A stretch of DNA of 57,462 bases. Source: Polyangia bacterium (lineage in GTDB: Bacteria > Myxococcota_A > Polyangia > Polyangiales > Sandaracinaceae). Below are positions 45,538 through 53,369 of this stretch, piece by piece (positions within the stretch are counted from its first letter, which is position 1; every line of letters begins with the position of its first letter). Position numbers and translations under genes: made by a program. The stretch lies in contig JAUHXR010000015.1 in the NCBI GenBank assembly GCA_030426845.1, positions 1-57,462 on the forward strand. Reading direction: 5' to 3'. The notes beneath the pieces were generated by a model. It worked only from the letters and a program-made list of their open reading frames with translations, made no database searches and had not been told where the DNA came from.

Positions 45538-46052
45538 TGGCGAGCCTCGGGCACGTGGCGGTGGGGATGGCGGGCGGTCGCCTCTACGCAGGCGGGCGAT
45601 CGTGGCGCGCGATGGTGGCGTTCAGCGCGCTCTCGCTCCTGCCGGATCTCGACGTCGTCACGTTCGCCTTCGGCGTCCCCTACGCGAGCACGTTCGGTCA
45701 CCGCGGCGCGAGCCACGCGCTGCTCACCGCCGCGCTCCTCGGCGGCCTCTCGGCGCTCCTCGTGCGCGATCGCCGGGCGCGCGCGCGGGCCTTCGCGGTC
45801 GCGGCGCTCGTCGCGGCGAGCCACGGGCTCCTCGACGCGATGACCACGGGCGGCGAGGGCGTCGCGCTGCTCTGGCCGTTCGACGACGCGCGGATCTTCT
45901 TCGGCTGGCGCCCCATCCCGGTCGCCCCGATCGGCGCGGGCATGCTCTCGCCCCGCGGCCTCTACGTCGTGCTCGTGGAGGCGCTGCTCTTCTCGCCGCT
46001 GATCCTGCTCGCGCTCTGGCCGCCGCGCCGCGCGGCCGGCGCCGATCCCTGA
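45537..46052 (+). CDS. YdjM/YfhO-type membrane-bound metal-dependent hydrolase-like protein
   Basis: A 171-residue membrane protein. Conserved family residues are present: SLLPDLDVVTF, HRGASHALLTAALLGGLSAL and SHGLLDAMTTGGEGVALLWPF, which supply the Asp and His ligands of a putative metal site. The family is widespread and annotated as metal-dependent hydrolase, with unknown substrate. The ATG at 45537 is coupled to the previous stop. It converges with a small minus-strand gene 15 bp away. Confidence 0.85.
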   Translation: MASLGHVAVGMAGGRLYAGGRSWRAMVAFSALSLLPDLDVVTFAFGVPYASTFGHRGASHALLTAALLGGLSALLVRDRRARARAFAVAALVAASHGLLDAMTTGGEGVALLWPFDDARIFFGWRPIPVAPIGAGMLSPRGLYVVLVEALLFSPLILLALWPPRRAAGADP

Positions 46053-46067
46053 CGTCAGCGCTCGAGG

Positions 46068-46385
46068 TCAGCGCCTCACCGAGACGGACGCGCGGGGCTT
46101 GAAGTTGCCCGCGATGCGGCTGTACGCGAGCTCGGCCTCGACCGACGGCACGTCGCGGTAGCCGCCGGTCTCGTCGAGGGCGAGCTCGATGCGCTGGACG
46201 CTCGCCGAGCCGAGCGGGCCGTAGATGCGCGTCTCGATCGCGTGCTTGCCCGGCGGGATCTCGACCGAGACGTCGAAGCCGTCTTTGAGGCGGCCGTCGT
46301 AGAGCTTGCGGTCGGCGAGGGTGACCACGAGCCGGGGGTCGTTGAGGAAGAAGCCGGGGGCCTCGAAGCGGACGCGCAGGTTCAT
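46068..46385 (-). CDS. Small conserved-looking beta-rich protein, function unknown
   Basis: A 105-residue protein that I do not recognise. It has no signal peptide. The pattern RLVVTLADRKLYDGRLKDGF, EIPPGKHAIETRIYGPLGSA and QRIELALDETGGYRDVP suggests a compact beta-sandwich. The ATG at 46385 is chosen because the residues upstream, in the same frame, look non-coding; no clear ribosome site is seen. It is divergent from the cysteine-rich lipoprotein gene across a 163-bp gap containing a sigma-54-like element. Confidence 0.65.
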   Translation of the reverse strand: MNLRVRFEAPGFFLNDPRLVVTLADRKLYDGRLKDGFDVSVEIPPGKHAIETRIYGPLGSASVQRIELALDETGGYRDVPSVEAELAYSRIAGNFKPRASVSVRR

Positions 46386-46501
46386 CGCCGAAAAGTAGCA
46401 ACGCTTCGAGAGGGCCGCCCCACCACGTGGGGTGTGAACCGACCGACGCACGATGTGCCATCACGGCTCGCCCCTCGCGTCGTTCCATCGAAGGCGGCGC
46501 G

Positions 46502-46517
46502 TGGCACGGCGATTGTT
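46502..46517 (+). promoter_or_regulatory. Sigma-54-like promoter of the cysteine-rich lipoprotein gene
   Basis: TGGCACG (46502-46508), GCGA, TTGTT (46513-46517). The -24 box is perfect; the -12 box has GT where GC is expected. The distance to the GTG at 46549 is suitable. An inverted repeat around CCACGTGG lies about 90 bp upstream (near 46422) and might be an activator site. Confidence 0.5.
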
Positions 46518-46548
46518 TGAACACGCGATTGTGCGAGCATGCACCCCG

Positions 46549-48174
46549 GTGGCTCGACTCTTCCCCTCGCTGTCCTTGGCGCTCCTGCTCTCGGCGGGCT
46601 GCACGTGCGAGCGGCCGCGGCGGTGCGTGTCGGCGGACGACTGCCCGGTCGACGACAGCTTCTGCGCGGGCGAGCCGGTCTGCCTGTTCGATCCGACGTC
46701 GAGCACCACCGGGGTGTGCGGGACGCGAGGCTCTCCGTGCCCGGGCGACACCTTCTGCGTCGAGGAGACGCGCTCCTGCGTGCCGTGCGCGGAGGACCCG
46801 ACCCGACCGGCCTGCCAGGACGCGGGCGCGCCGCCGCCCGTCACCTGCGAGGAGCGTAACCCGGGCATCGCCTGCGACTCGTTCGGCGGGTGCGGCGCCG
46901 CGAGCGAGTGCCACATGGAGCGCCCCAACGAGCTGCCGACGTTTCTGCCCGGGGGAGGGGGCCTGGGCCGGCCGCTCGAGATGACGTTCTTTCCCGACGG
47001 GGTCTGCGCCTCTCGATGCAACGCCAACGCGCGCAACGACATGTGCGGGGACTGCGCCCGCTGCGTGGGCGACGTCCTGGCCGGCTCCGCGCGGATTCCC
47101 TTGGTCTCGCTGGGCGGCGACTACGAGGGAGGCGACGGGATCTGCCGCGAGCGGTGCACACCCTCGTCGAGCGGGACGGGCTGCGAGCGGCCCGGCTACA
47201 CGTGCGACCTCGAGACCTCGACCTGCATGGCGGGCTGCGTCTCCGACCAGGACTGCCAGATCACCCTGCTCGACGACGACGGCAACGGCTTCACCGAGCT
47301 CATCGATCGCGGGGCGGGCTTCCCCGCGTTCTGCGATCCGATGACCTTGCGGTGCCGCACCCGCGGAGCGCCGGGCGCGCGGATCGGGGACCGATGCCGC
47401 GGCGACGAGGACTGCCCCGCCGACGGACGGTGCCTGTTCAACGAGGGCGGCGAGCTCGGAGTATGCGGCCAACCCGGGTGCCGCGCGGCCGGCTTCGAGT
47501 GCCCTGCCGGTACGGTGTGCGACGTGAGGAACATTGACGGTGGTGAGCGCAGCGCGTGCCTCGTCGCGTGCGAGGTCGGCGCGGAGGAGGGGACGCCCGC
47601 GGCCCTCGGCCCGGGCGGCGGCCACCCGAGCTGCGGCCCCGGGCTCGCCTGCGTCTTCAACGGGACGGCGGAGGGCCCGGGGCCCGCGTCGGGGAGCTGC
47701 GTGCCGGGGGAGTACAACACGGTCGCGGCGCCGAACGTCGGGGCGCGGTGCGACGCCGACGCGCAGTGCTTCTCGCCCTTCGGCTACGGCGCGTGCGACG
47801 GAGGGTTCCCGACGGGCGGGGTGCAGGGCCAGTGCACGGTGCGGCACTGCGCGGTGTTCCTCGACGAGGCGGGCGAAGAGACCGAGGGGATCCTCCCGGC
47901 GGTCGGGCTCGACGCGCCGGTGTGCGACCCGAGCCGCGGCGAGGAGTGCGTCGCGAACGGCCGCGGCACGGCGACGCGGTGCCTGCGCGTCTGCGGATCG
48001 GCGGCGGACTGCCCGGCCGACTCTGCGTGCGTCGAGGTCATCACCGGTCGCACCTACTGCTGGCCGTTCTGCCTCAGCGGCGTGGACTGCGCGCCGGGCC
48101 GGCGCTGCGTGGGCGTGGGCAGCGACCGCGTCTGCAACGGCGAGAACCGGGAGCTCTGCACATGCCAGCCCTGA
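46549..48174 (+). CDS. Large cysteine-rich surface lipoprotein
   Basis: A 541-residue predicted lipoprotein; the signal MARLFPSLSLALLLSAGC starts at the GTG at 46549 (a GTG at 46531 is an alternative). The mature part has about 60 cysteines in short modules such as CVSADDCPVDDSFCAGEPVC, CRGDEDCPADGRC and CFSPFGYGACDGG, the same style as the lipoprotein at 29473-30663. An EF-hand-like DDDGNGFTEL near residue 245 could bind calcium. No enzyme motif is seen. The VWA lipoprotein gene overlaps its last 13 bp, so the two are co-expressed and probably act together at the cell surface. Confidence 0.82.
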   Translation: MARLFPSLSLALLLSAGCTCERPRRCVSADDCPVDDSFCAGEPVCLFDPTSSTTGVCGTRGSPCPGDTFCVEETRSCVPCAEDPTRPACQDAGAPPPVTCEERNPGIACDSFGGCGAASECHMERPNELPTFLPGGGGLGRPLEMTFFPDGVCASRCNANARNDMCGDCARCVGDVLAGSARIPLVSLGGDYEGGDGICRERCTPSSSGTGCERPGYTCDLETSTCMAGCVSDQDCQITLLDDDGNGFTELIDRGAGFPAFCDPMTLRCRTRGAPGARIGDRCRGDEDCPADGRCLFNEGGELGVCGQPGCRAAGFECPAGTVCDVRNIDGGERSACLVACEVGAEEGTPAALGPGGGHPSCGPGLACVFNGTAEGPGPASGSCVPGEYNTVAAPNVGARCDADAQCFSPFGYGACDGGFPTGGVQGQCTVRHCAVFLDEAGEETEGILPAVGLDAPVCDPSRGEECVANGRGTATRCLRVCGSAADCPADSACVEVITGRTYCWPFCLSGVDCAPGRRCVGVGSDRVCNGENRELCTCQP

Positions 48175-49238
48175 TCGGGAACCGCGCGCGCGCCGCCCTG
48201 CTCGGCCTCTTGCTGGTCGGCTGTGGGGCCAAGACGGGGCTCCTCGTCCCGGAGCGCGGGATGGACGCGGGCGCGCCCGACGCGGGCGTCTGCCCGGACA
48301 TGCCGGTGCCGCTCGTGCGCCGCCAGGTCGAGACCGTGTTCCTCCTCGATCGCTCGGGCTCGATGGACCATACCTGGGACGGCCGGCCGAGCGGCATCGG
48401 CCTGCCCTCGCGCTGGTCGATCGTCCGCGACACCCTCGCCTCCGTGCTCCCGCCCTACGACCAGGAGCTCTGGATCGGCGCGAAGCTCTTCCCCGACGGG
48501 CTCGGCTGCGATCTCACGGGCGGGCTCGACCTGCGCCCCGCCGCGCGCAACGTGGATCCGCTCCTCGCGCTCTTCGAGGCCTTCCCCGAGGGCGGCACGC
48601 CGGCCGCGCTCGCGATCCAGAACACCCTCGCGGACCTCGACCGCGACAGCGAGAACCCGCGCGTCTTCGTCATCGCGATGGACGGCGGGCCCAACTGCAA
48701 CGACGACCCCGGCACGCCCGGCGACGTCTGCCTCTGCACGAGCGTGCGCCGCGCCTGCCTCGTCGATCCGCCCGACGGCCCGCAGAACTGCCTCGACGAC
48801 ATCCGCACCCTCGAGACGGTGCGGCGCGCCTCGGAGGACGAGGGCGTGCCGGTGGTGGTGGTCGGGATCGACGACCCCAGCCGGCCGGAGCTGTCCGACT
48901 TCCTCGACGAGATGGCCATCGCGGGCGGCCTGCCGCGCGCGCCCGGCGAAGGGCGCCGCTTCTACAGCGCGCGCGAGCCCGAGGACCTCGCGCTCGCGTT
49001 CGGCCAGATCGCCGAGCTCATCTCCCGCTGCGTGCTCAGCGTGCCGGATCCGCCGCCCCCGGGCGCGCAGGTCACGGTCTCGGTCGACGGCGTGGTGCTC
49101 CCGCGCGACCCGGCGCGGATGGAGGGCTGGGACTGGACCGACGAGGCGCGCGGCGCGATGGCGTTCTACGGCGCGACCTGCGACGCGCTCCGCGGCGGCG
49201 ATCCGGTCATCACGGCCGAGATCGTCTGCGCCGAGTAG
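48162..49238 (+). CDS. VWA-domain lipoprotein
   Basis: A 358-residue predicted lipoprotein (signal ALLGLLLVGC). A von Willebrand A domain spans ~50-290. The metal-ion-dependent adhesion site is present: DRSGSM, the threonine in EGGTPAAL, and the aspartate in VIAMDGGPNCND. Extra cysteines lie in loops (CLCTSVRRACLV). Such domains bind protein ligands through magnesium. It overlaps the cysteine-rich lipoprotein gene by 13 bp. The C-terminal ~70 residues are a separate small domain. Confidence 0.87.
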   Translation: MPALIGNRARAALLGLLLVGCGAKTGLLVPERGMDAGAPDAGVCPDMPVPLVRRQVETVFLLDRSGSMDHTWDGRPSGIGLPSRWSIVRDTLASVLPPYDQELWIGAKLFPDGLGCDLTGGLDLRPAARNVDPLLALFEAFPEGGTPAALAIQNTLADLDRDSENPRVFVIAMDGGPNCNDDPGTPGDVCLCTSVRRACLVDPPDGPQNCLDDIRTLETVRRASEDEGVPVVVVGIDDPSRPELSDFLDEMAIAGGLPRAPGEGRRFYSAREPEDLALAFGQIAELISRCVLSVPDPPPPGAQVTVSVDGVVLPRDPARMEGWDWTDEARGAMAFYGATCDALRGGDPVITAEIVCAE

Positions 49239-49286
49239 CGGTCCAGGCGCCTCGCGGTCCGCGCCGGTTTGTCGTAGGCCACGAAT

Positions 49287-51071
49287 GTGACGACGCTCCG
49301 ACCGCCCAGCCCCAGCCGCCTCGCGGCCCCGGTCGCGGAGGTGATCCTCGAGGCCTTCCGCGACTACCGGGCGCGTCACCTCGCGGTCACCGCGAACGCG
49401 CAGGGCCGCTTCGAGCGGCGGGACTGGGCCGGCCTGCGCGCCGACGCGCGCGATCGGCTCGGGTTGTACCGCGTAGCGATCGATCACGCCGAGACGCGAG
49501 TCCGGGTGCTCCTCGGCGAGCGCTGCCGCGAGCGGCTCGTGTGGATGAGCGCCAAGGCCGTCTACTCCGCGCGGATCATGGCGCGCGAGGACTGGGACCT
49601 CGCCGAGACGTTCTTCAACGGGGTCACCCGCCGCATCTTCGACACCGTCGGCGTCGACCCGCTCATCGAGTACGTGGCGAGCGACTTCGACGGCCCGCCG
49701 CTCGAGGGGACGCGCCCGGTCTACGCGCGGATCAACGGCCCCGCGCCGGCGGCCTCGCTCGTCGAGCTGGCGCTCGCGTCGCTCCCGTTCGAGGTGGGCT
49801 GGGACGATCGCGCGGGTGACGCGGCGCGCGTGGGCGCGCGCATCGACGACAAGGTCCGGAGCCTCGGGCGGGGCGATCCGGTCGCGATCGAGCACCTCGA
49901 GCCCGTGTTCTACCAGGGCAAGGGAGCTTACGTCGTCGGGCGCCTCGTCCTGCCGGCCGGCAAGGTGAGCCCGCTCGTGCTCGCGCTCCGCAACGGTCCC
50001 CGCGGGATCTTCGTCGACGCGGTGCTGCTCGAGGAGGACGACGTCTCGATCCTCTTCAGCTTCACGCGCACCTACTTCCACGTCGACACCCCGCGCCCCT
50101 ACGACGTGATGCGGTTCTTGCGCTCGCTGATCCCGAAGAAGCGCATCGCCGAGATCTACATCGCGCTCGGCGAGCCGAAGCAGGGCAAGACCGAGCTCTA
50201 CCGCGCGATCGTCGACCACATCGAGGAGTCCTCGGACACCTTCGGCTTCGCGCCGGGCACCCCCGGGCTCGTGATGGTCGTGTTCACGATGCCGGGGATG
50301 GACGTCGTGATGAAGGTCATCCGCGACGACTTCCCGCCGCAGAAGACCACGTCGCCCGAGAAGGTCCGCGAGCGCTACCAGTGGGTCTACTCGCACGACC
50401 GCGCGGGCCGGCTGGTGGACGCGCAGGCGTTCGAGCACCTCGCCTTCCCCCGCGACCGCTTCGAGCCCGATCTGCTCGAGGAGCTGCAGCGCGAGTGCGG
50501 GCGCAGCGTCGAGGTGCGCGAGGACCGCGTGGTGATCGCGCTGTCCTACGTCGAGCGTCAGCTCACCCCGCTCAACCTCTTCGTGCGCGAGCGCCCGCAG
50601 GAGGACGCCGAGCGCGCGCTCGGCGAGTGGGGACACGCGATCCGCGACCTCGCGAGCTGCAACATCTTCCCGGGCGATCTCCTGCTCAAGAACTTCGGCG
50701 TCACGCGCCACGGCCGGGTCGCGCTCTACGACTACGACGAGCTCGAGGCGCTCACCGACATCTCCGTCCGCGACCTGCCCGAGACCGACGACATCGAGGA
50801 CGCGATGCGCGCCGAGCCGTGGTTCTCGGTCGCGAAGGGCGACGTCTTCCCGGAGGAGTTCCCGCGCTTCCTCGGCCTGCCGCGGCGCCTGCGCCCGGCC
50901 GTCATGGAGCGCTCCGCCCACGTCTTCGACCCGGCGTGGTGGCGCGAGGCCCAGGCCCGCGCCCGCACCGGCAAGGTGCCCGAGGTCACGCCCTACCGCC
51001 CGGAGCTCCGGCTTCGTGTGCGCGACACCGGCGCGGCGAAGGCCGAGGCGCCAGATCCCGCGACTTCGTAA
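49287..51071 (+). CDS. aceK: Isocitrate dehydrogenase kinase/phosphatase
   Basis: A 594-residue bifunctional enzyme that phosphorylates and dephosphorylates isocitrate dehydrogenase, shifting carbon to the glyoxylate bypass. The N-terminal regulatory half includes DWDLAETFFNGVTRRIFDTV. The kinase half has the ATP-binding VVMKVIRDDFPPQK near residue 340 and YSHDRAGRLVDAQAFEHLAF, then PGDLLLKNFGVTRHGRVALYDYDE, the catalytic region. The length matches AceK (~580). The start is GTG. aceA and aceB are not in the window, so it is separated from the usual operon. Confidence 0.96.
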   Translation: MTTLRPPSPSRLAAPVAEVILEAFRDYRARHLAVTANAQGRFERRDWAGLRADARDRLGLYRVAIDHAETRVRVLLGERCRERLVWMSAKAVYSARIMAREDWDLAETFFNGVTRRIFDTVGVDPLIEYVASDFDGPPLEGTRPVYARINGPAPAASLVELALASLPFEVGWDDRAGDAARVGARIDDKVRSLGRGDPVAIEHLEPVFYQGKGAYVVGRLVLPAGKVSPLVLALRNGPRGIFVDAVLLEEDDVSILFSFTRTYFHVDTPRPYDVMRFLRSLIPKKRIAEIYIALGEPKQGKTELYRAIVDHIEESSDTFGFAPGTPGLVMVVFTMPGMDVVMKVIRDDFPPQKTTSPEKVRERYQWVYSHDRAGRLVDAQAFEHLAFPRDRFEPDLLEELQRECGRSVEVREDRVVIALSYVERQLTPLNLFVRERPQEDAERALGEWGHAIRDLASCNIFPGDLLLKNFGVTRHGRVALYDYDELEALTDISVRDLPETDDIEDAMRAEPWFSVAKGDVFPEEFPRFLGLPRRLRPAVMERSAHVFDPAWWREAQARARTGKVPEVTPYRPELRLRVRDTGAAKAEAPDPATS

Positions 51072-51084
51072 AGCCATTGGGAGA

Positions 51085-51118
51085 CTCGCACGAAATCGAT
51101 AGCTATCGCCAGCGCGAG
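51085..51118. promoter_or_regulatory. Palindrome upstream of the Hsp70-like gene
   Basis: CGATAGCTATCG (51097-51108) is a perfect 12-bp palindrome, flanked by CTCGC (51085-51089) and GCGAG (51114-51118), which also pair. It lies in the 67-bp gap after aceK, just before the next start, and may be an operator or a transcript hairpin. Confidence 0.45.
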
Positions 51119-51138
51119 ATGTGGGGAGGATCGGTGAG

Positions 51139-52410
51139 ATGGAACGACCCACCGTCTACGCCATCGACTTCGGCACCACGAACTCCCTGCTCGCCGCCGC
51201 GAGCCCTCACCGCGTCTTCGAGCCGATCCCGCTCGACGCCAACGCGCCCGACCCGACCGTGCTCCGCAGCGTCCTCTTCTTCCCGAGCGCCCGCGAGGTC
51301 TTCTACGGGGAACGCGCCCTGCGCGAGTACGCCGCGCACGGGATGCAGGGCCGGCTGATCCGATCGATCAAGAAGCACCTCCCCTCCCGCGCCTTCATCG
51401 GCACGCGGATCGAGGAGCGCCCGATGAACCTCGAGGATCTGATCGGCGCCTTCCTCGCCGTCATGCGCCGGCGCGCCAACGCGCACTTCGGGGTCGACGT
51501 GACGCGCGTGGTGCTGGGCCGGCCCGCCCTGTTCAGCGAGGTGCCCGAGGACGATCGCTTCGCCGAGTACCGGCTGGAGCGCGCGGCCCGGATCGCTGGC
51601 TTCGAGGACGTCTCGTTCTGCCCCGAGCCGGTCGCGGCCGCGGCGAGCTTCCGCGAGCGACTGCCCGAGCGGCGCCTCGTCCTGGTCGGTGACTTCGGGG
51701 GCGGCACGAGCGACTTCACCTGCCTGTGGCTCGGGCCCGAGCCGTTCGACCCGTCCCACGTCCTCGCGATCGGCGGGGTCTCGGTGGCGGGTGACGCGCT
51801 CGACGGCAGCATCATGCGCGCGCGCGTGGCGCGACACTTCGGGGCCGAGGTCCGCTACCGCGTCCCGATGGGCGCGAACCTCCTCGAGATGCCCAGCATG
51901 CTCCGCGCCCGGCTGTGCTCACCGGCCGACCTCTCGATCCTCTCGGCGCGGGACGTGATGGCGCACCTGCGCGACATCGAGCGGTGGTCGCTCGGCCCCG
52001 ACGACCGCCGCCGGATGGAGCAGCTCTTCGTGCTGATCGAGGACGCTCAGGGCTTCGCGCTGTTCGAGGCGATCGAGCGCGCCAAGCGGGAGCTGTCGCG
52101 CGCGGAGCGGGCCGAGATCGCGTGGCGTTACCCCCCGATCGATCTGCGCGAGCCGATCGACCGCGCCTCGTTCCGCGACGGCGCGCGGCGCGAGCTCGGC
52201 CGCATCCTCGACGCGCTCGACGACACCCTCCTGCGGGCGGGGGTCGGCCCGCGCGACGTCGACGTGGTGTGCCTCACGGGCGGCACCGCGCGGGTCCCCG
52301 CGCTCGCGGAGGAGCTCGCGGCGCGCTTCGGCGAAGCGAAGCTGACGCGCGCGCGCGCCTTTCACTCGGTCATCGACGGGCTCGCGCGGCGCGCCCAGGC
52401 CGTCGCGTGA
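51139..52410 (+). CDS. YegD-like Hsp70-family protein
   Basis: A 423-residue protein with the actin-like ATPase fold of Hsp70: phosphate-1 YAIDFGTTNSLLAA, phosphate-2 LVGDFGGGTSDFT, and adenosine loop CLTGGTARVPALAEEL. Its length matches YegD-type proteins, which keep the ATPase and a short extra part but lack the DnaK peptide-binding domain and lid. The role of YegD is unclear. The ATG at 51139 starts right before the conserved block. It follows aceK closely and may be co-transcribed. It converges with the HDOD gene, 6 bp between stops. Confidence 0.88.
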   Translation: MERPTVYAIDFGTTNSLLAAASPHRVFEPIPLDANAPDPTVLRSVLFFPSAREVFYGERALREYAAHGMQGRLIRSIKKHLPSRAFIGTRIEERPMNLEDLIGAFLAVMRRRANAHFGVDVTRVVLGRPALFSEVPEDDRFAEYRLERAARIAGFEDVSFCPEPVAAAASFRERLPERRLVLVGDFGGGTSDFTCLWLGPEPFDPSHVLAIGGVSVAGDALDGSIMRARVARHFGAEVRYRVPMGANLLEMPSMLRARLCSPADLSILSARDVMAHLRDIERWSLGPDDRRRMEQLFVLIEDAQGFALFEAIERAKRELSRAERAEIAWRYPPIDLREPIDRASFRDGARRELGRILDALDDTLLRAGVGPRDVDVVCLTGGTARVPALAEELAARFGEAKLTRARAFHSVIDGLARRAQAVA

Positions 52411-52416
52411 GCCCGA

Positions 52417-53337
52417 TCAGTCGAAGACCGATCCCACGTCCTCGATCGCGTGGGCGATCTTGACCCAGAGCGCCTCGAGGACGTCCTCGCTGATGCCGAA
52501 GGCGGCGCACTCGGCGCCCTGCGCGAGGCGTCGCCATGGCTCGGCCTCGCCGGACGTGATCGCGTGCTCGATCTGATCGGCCAGCCGCAGCGCGGTCACC
52601 CCCGCCGCCACCGAGGTGTCCTCCTGCAGCGCGGCCGCCGGGTCGTGGTGAAGCTCCACCACGCGGGTCAGCCAGGCCGGGAAGAGCCACGCCTCGAGCA
52701 CCGCCGCGCCGAGCGACGCGTGGTCGAAGCCGGCCTCCGCGTGCTCCCAGCCGTGGCTCGCGCCGGCGGTGCAGAGCGCGCCTTCGGGGGCGCGCGCGTA
52801 GTCGAGGGTGTCGGACTCGACGAACGCGAGCTTGCCGATGTCGTGCACCAGCCCGCACAGGAACATGTCCGACCCGCTCAGGCCGCGCTGCTCGCGCCCG
52901 AGGACCTCCGCGATCGCCGCGACCCGGGCCGAGTGGCGTCGGATCGCGGTGGTCTCCGCGGACTCACGCTCGAAGGCGCCGAGCGCCACGAGGCCCGCCG
53001 CGACCGAGCGCACGCGCGACGTCCCGAGCCGCATCACCGCCTCGTCGACGCTCGCGCACCGGATCCGCGTCGCGAAGGCGGCGGTGTTCGCCATCCGCAC
53101 GAGCTGAGAGCAGATCGCGGGGTCCTGCTCGAGCGTCACCCGCAGGTCGACGAACGCGGTGTTCGGCTCCTGGCACTGCGCGAGGATCTGGGCCGCCACC
53201 ACGGGGGGCGAGCGCAGGCCCTCGGTCCGCGCCAGCAGCGCGGCCGGCGATCGCGCGGCCAGGTCGTGGTCCTCTTGGGCGTTGTCGCGCCCGAACCACG
53301 CGGCTTCGGACGGATCTTCGGTGACGGCTCGCTGCAT
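52417..53337 (-). CDS. HDOD-domain signalling protein
   Basis: A 306-residue protein with an HDOD domain (~35-240): LRSPPVVAAQILAQCQEPNT, VRMANTAAFATRIRCASVDEA, MRLGTSRVRSVAAGLVALGA. It retains an HD pair in CGLVHDIGKLAF, unlike many HDOD proteins that have lost it. HDOD proteins take part in signalling and nucleotide-messenger pathways; the substrate is unknown. It has no membrane segment. Its ATG is downstream of the repeat-bearing lipoprotein gene by 32 bp, so they may share a transcript. Confidence 0.88.
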   Translation of the reverse strand: MQRAVTEDPSEAAWFGRDNAQEDHDLAARSPAALLARTEGLRSPPVVAAQILAQCQEPNTAFVDLRVTLEQDPAICSQLVRMANTAAFATRIRCASVDEAVMRLGTSRVRSVAAGLVALGAFERESAETTAIRRHSARVAAIAEVLGREQRGLSGSDMFLCGLVHDIGKLAFVESDTLDYARAPEGALCTAGASHGWEHAEAGFDHASLGAAVLEAWLFPAWLTRVVELHHDPAAALQEDTSVAAGVTALRLADQIEHAITSGEAEPWRRLAQGAECAAFGISEDVLEALWVKIAHAIEDVGSVFD

Positions 53338-53369
53338 ACCCTGGTCGAACGGCGCCAGGGGCAGGGGCT

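Noticed and set aside
48054..51152. A 1032-codon minus-strand open frame, and similar long frames at 5886-7916, 9738-12092, 21866-24466 and 760-2565
   Set aside because: They lie opposite well-supported genes, consist of Arg/Ala/Val/Asp/Leu-rich nonsense and lack domain motifs. They arise because GC-rich codon use removes stops in the antisense frames.
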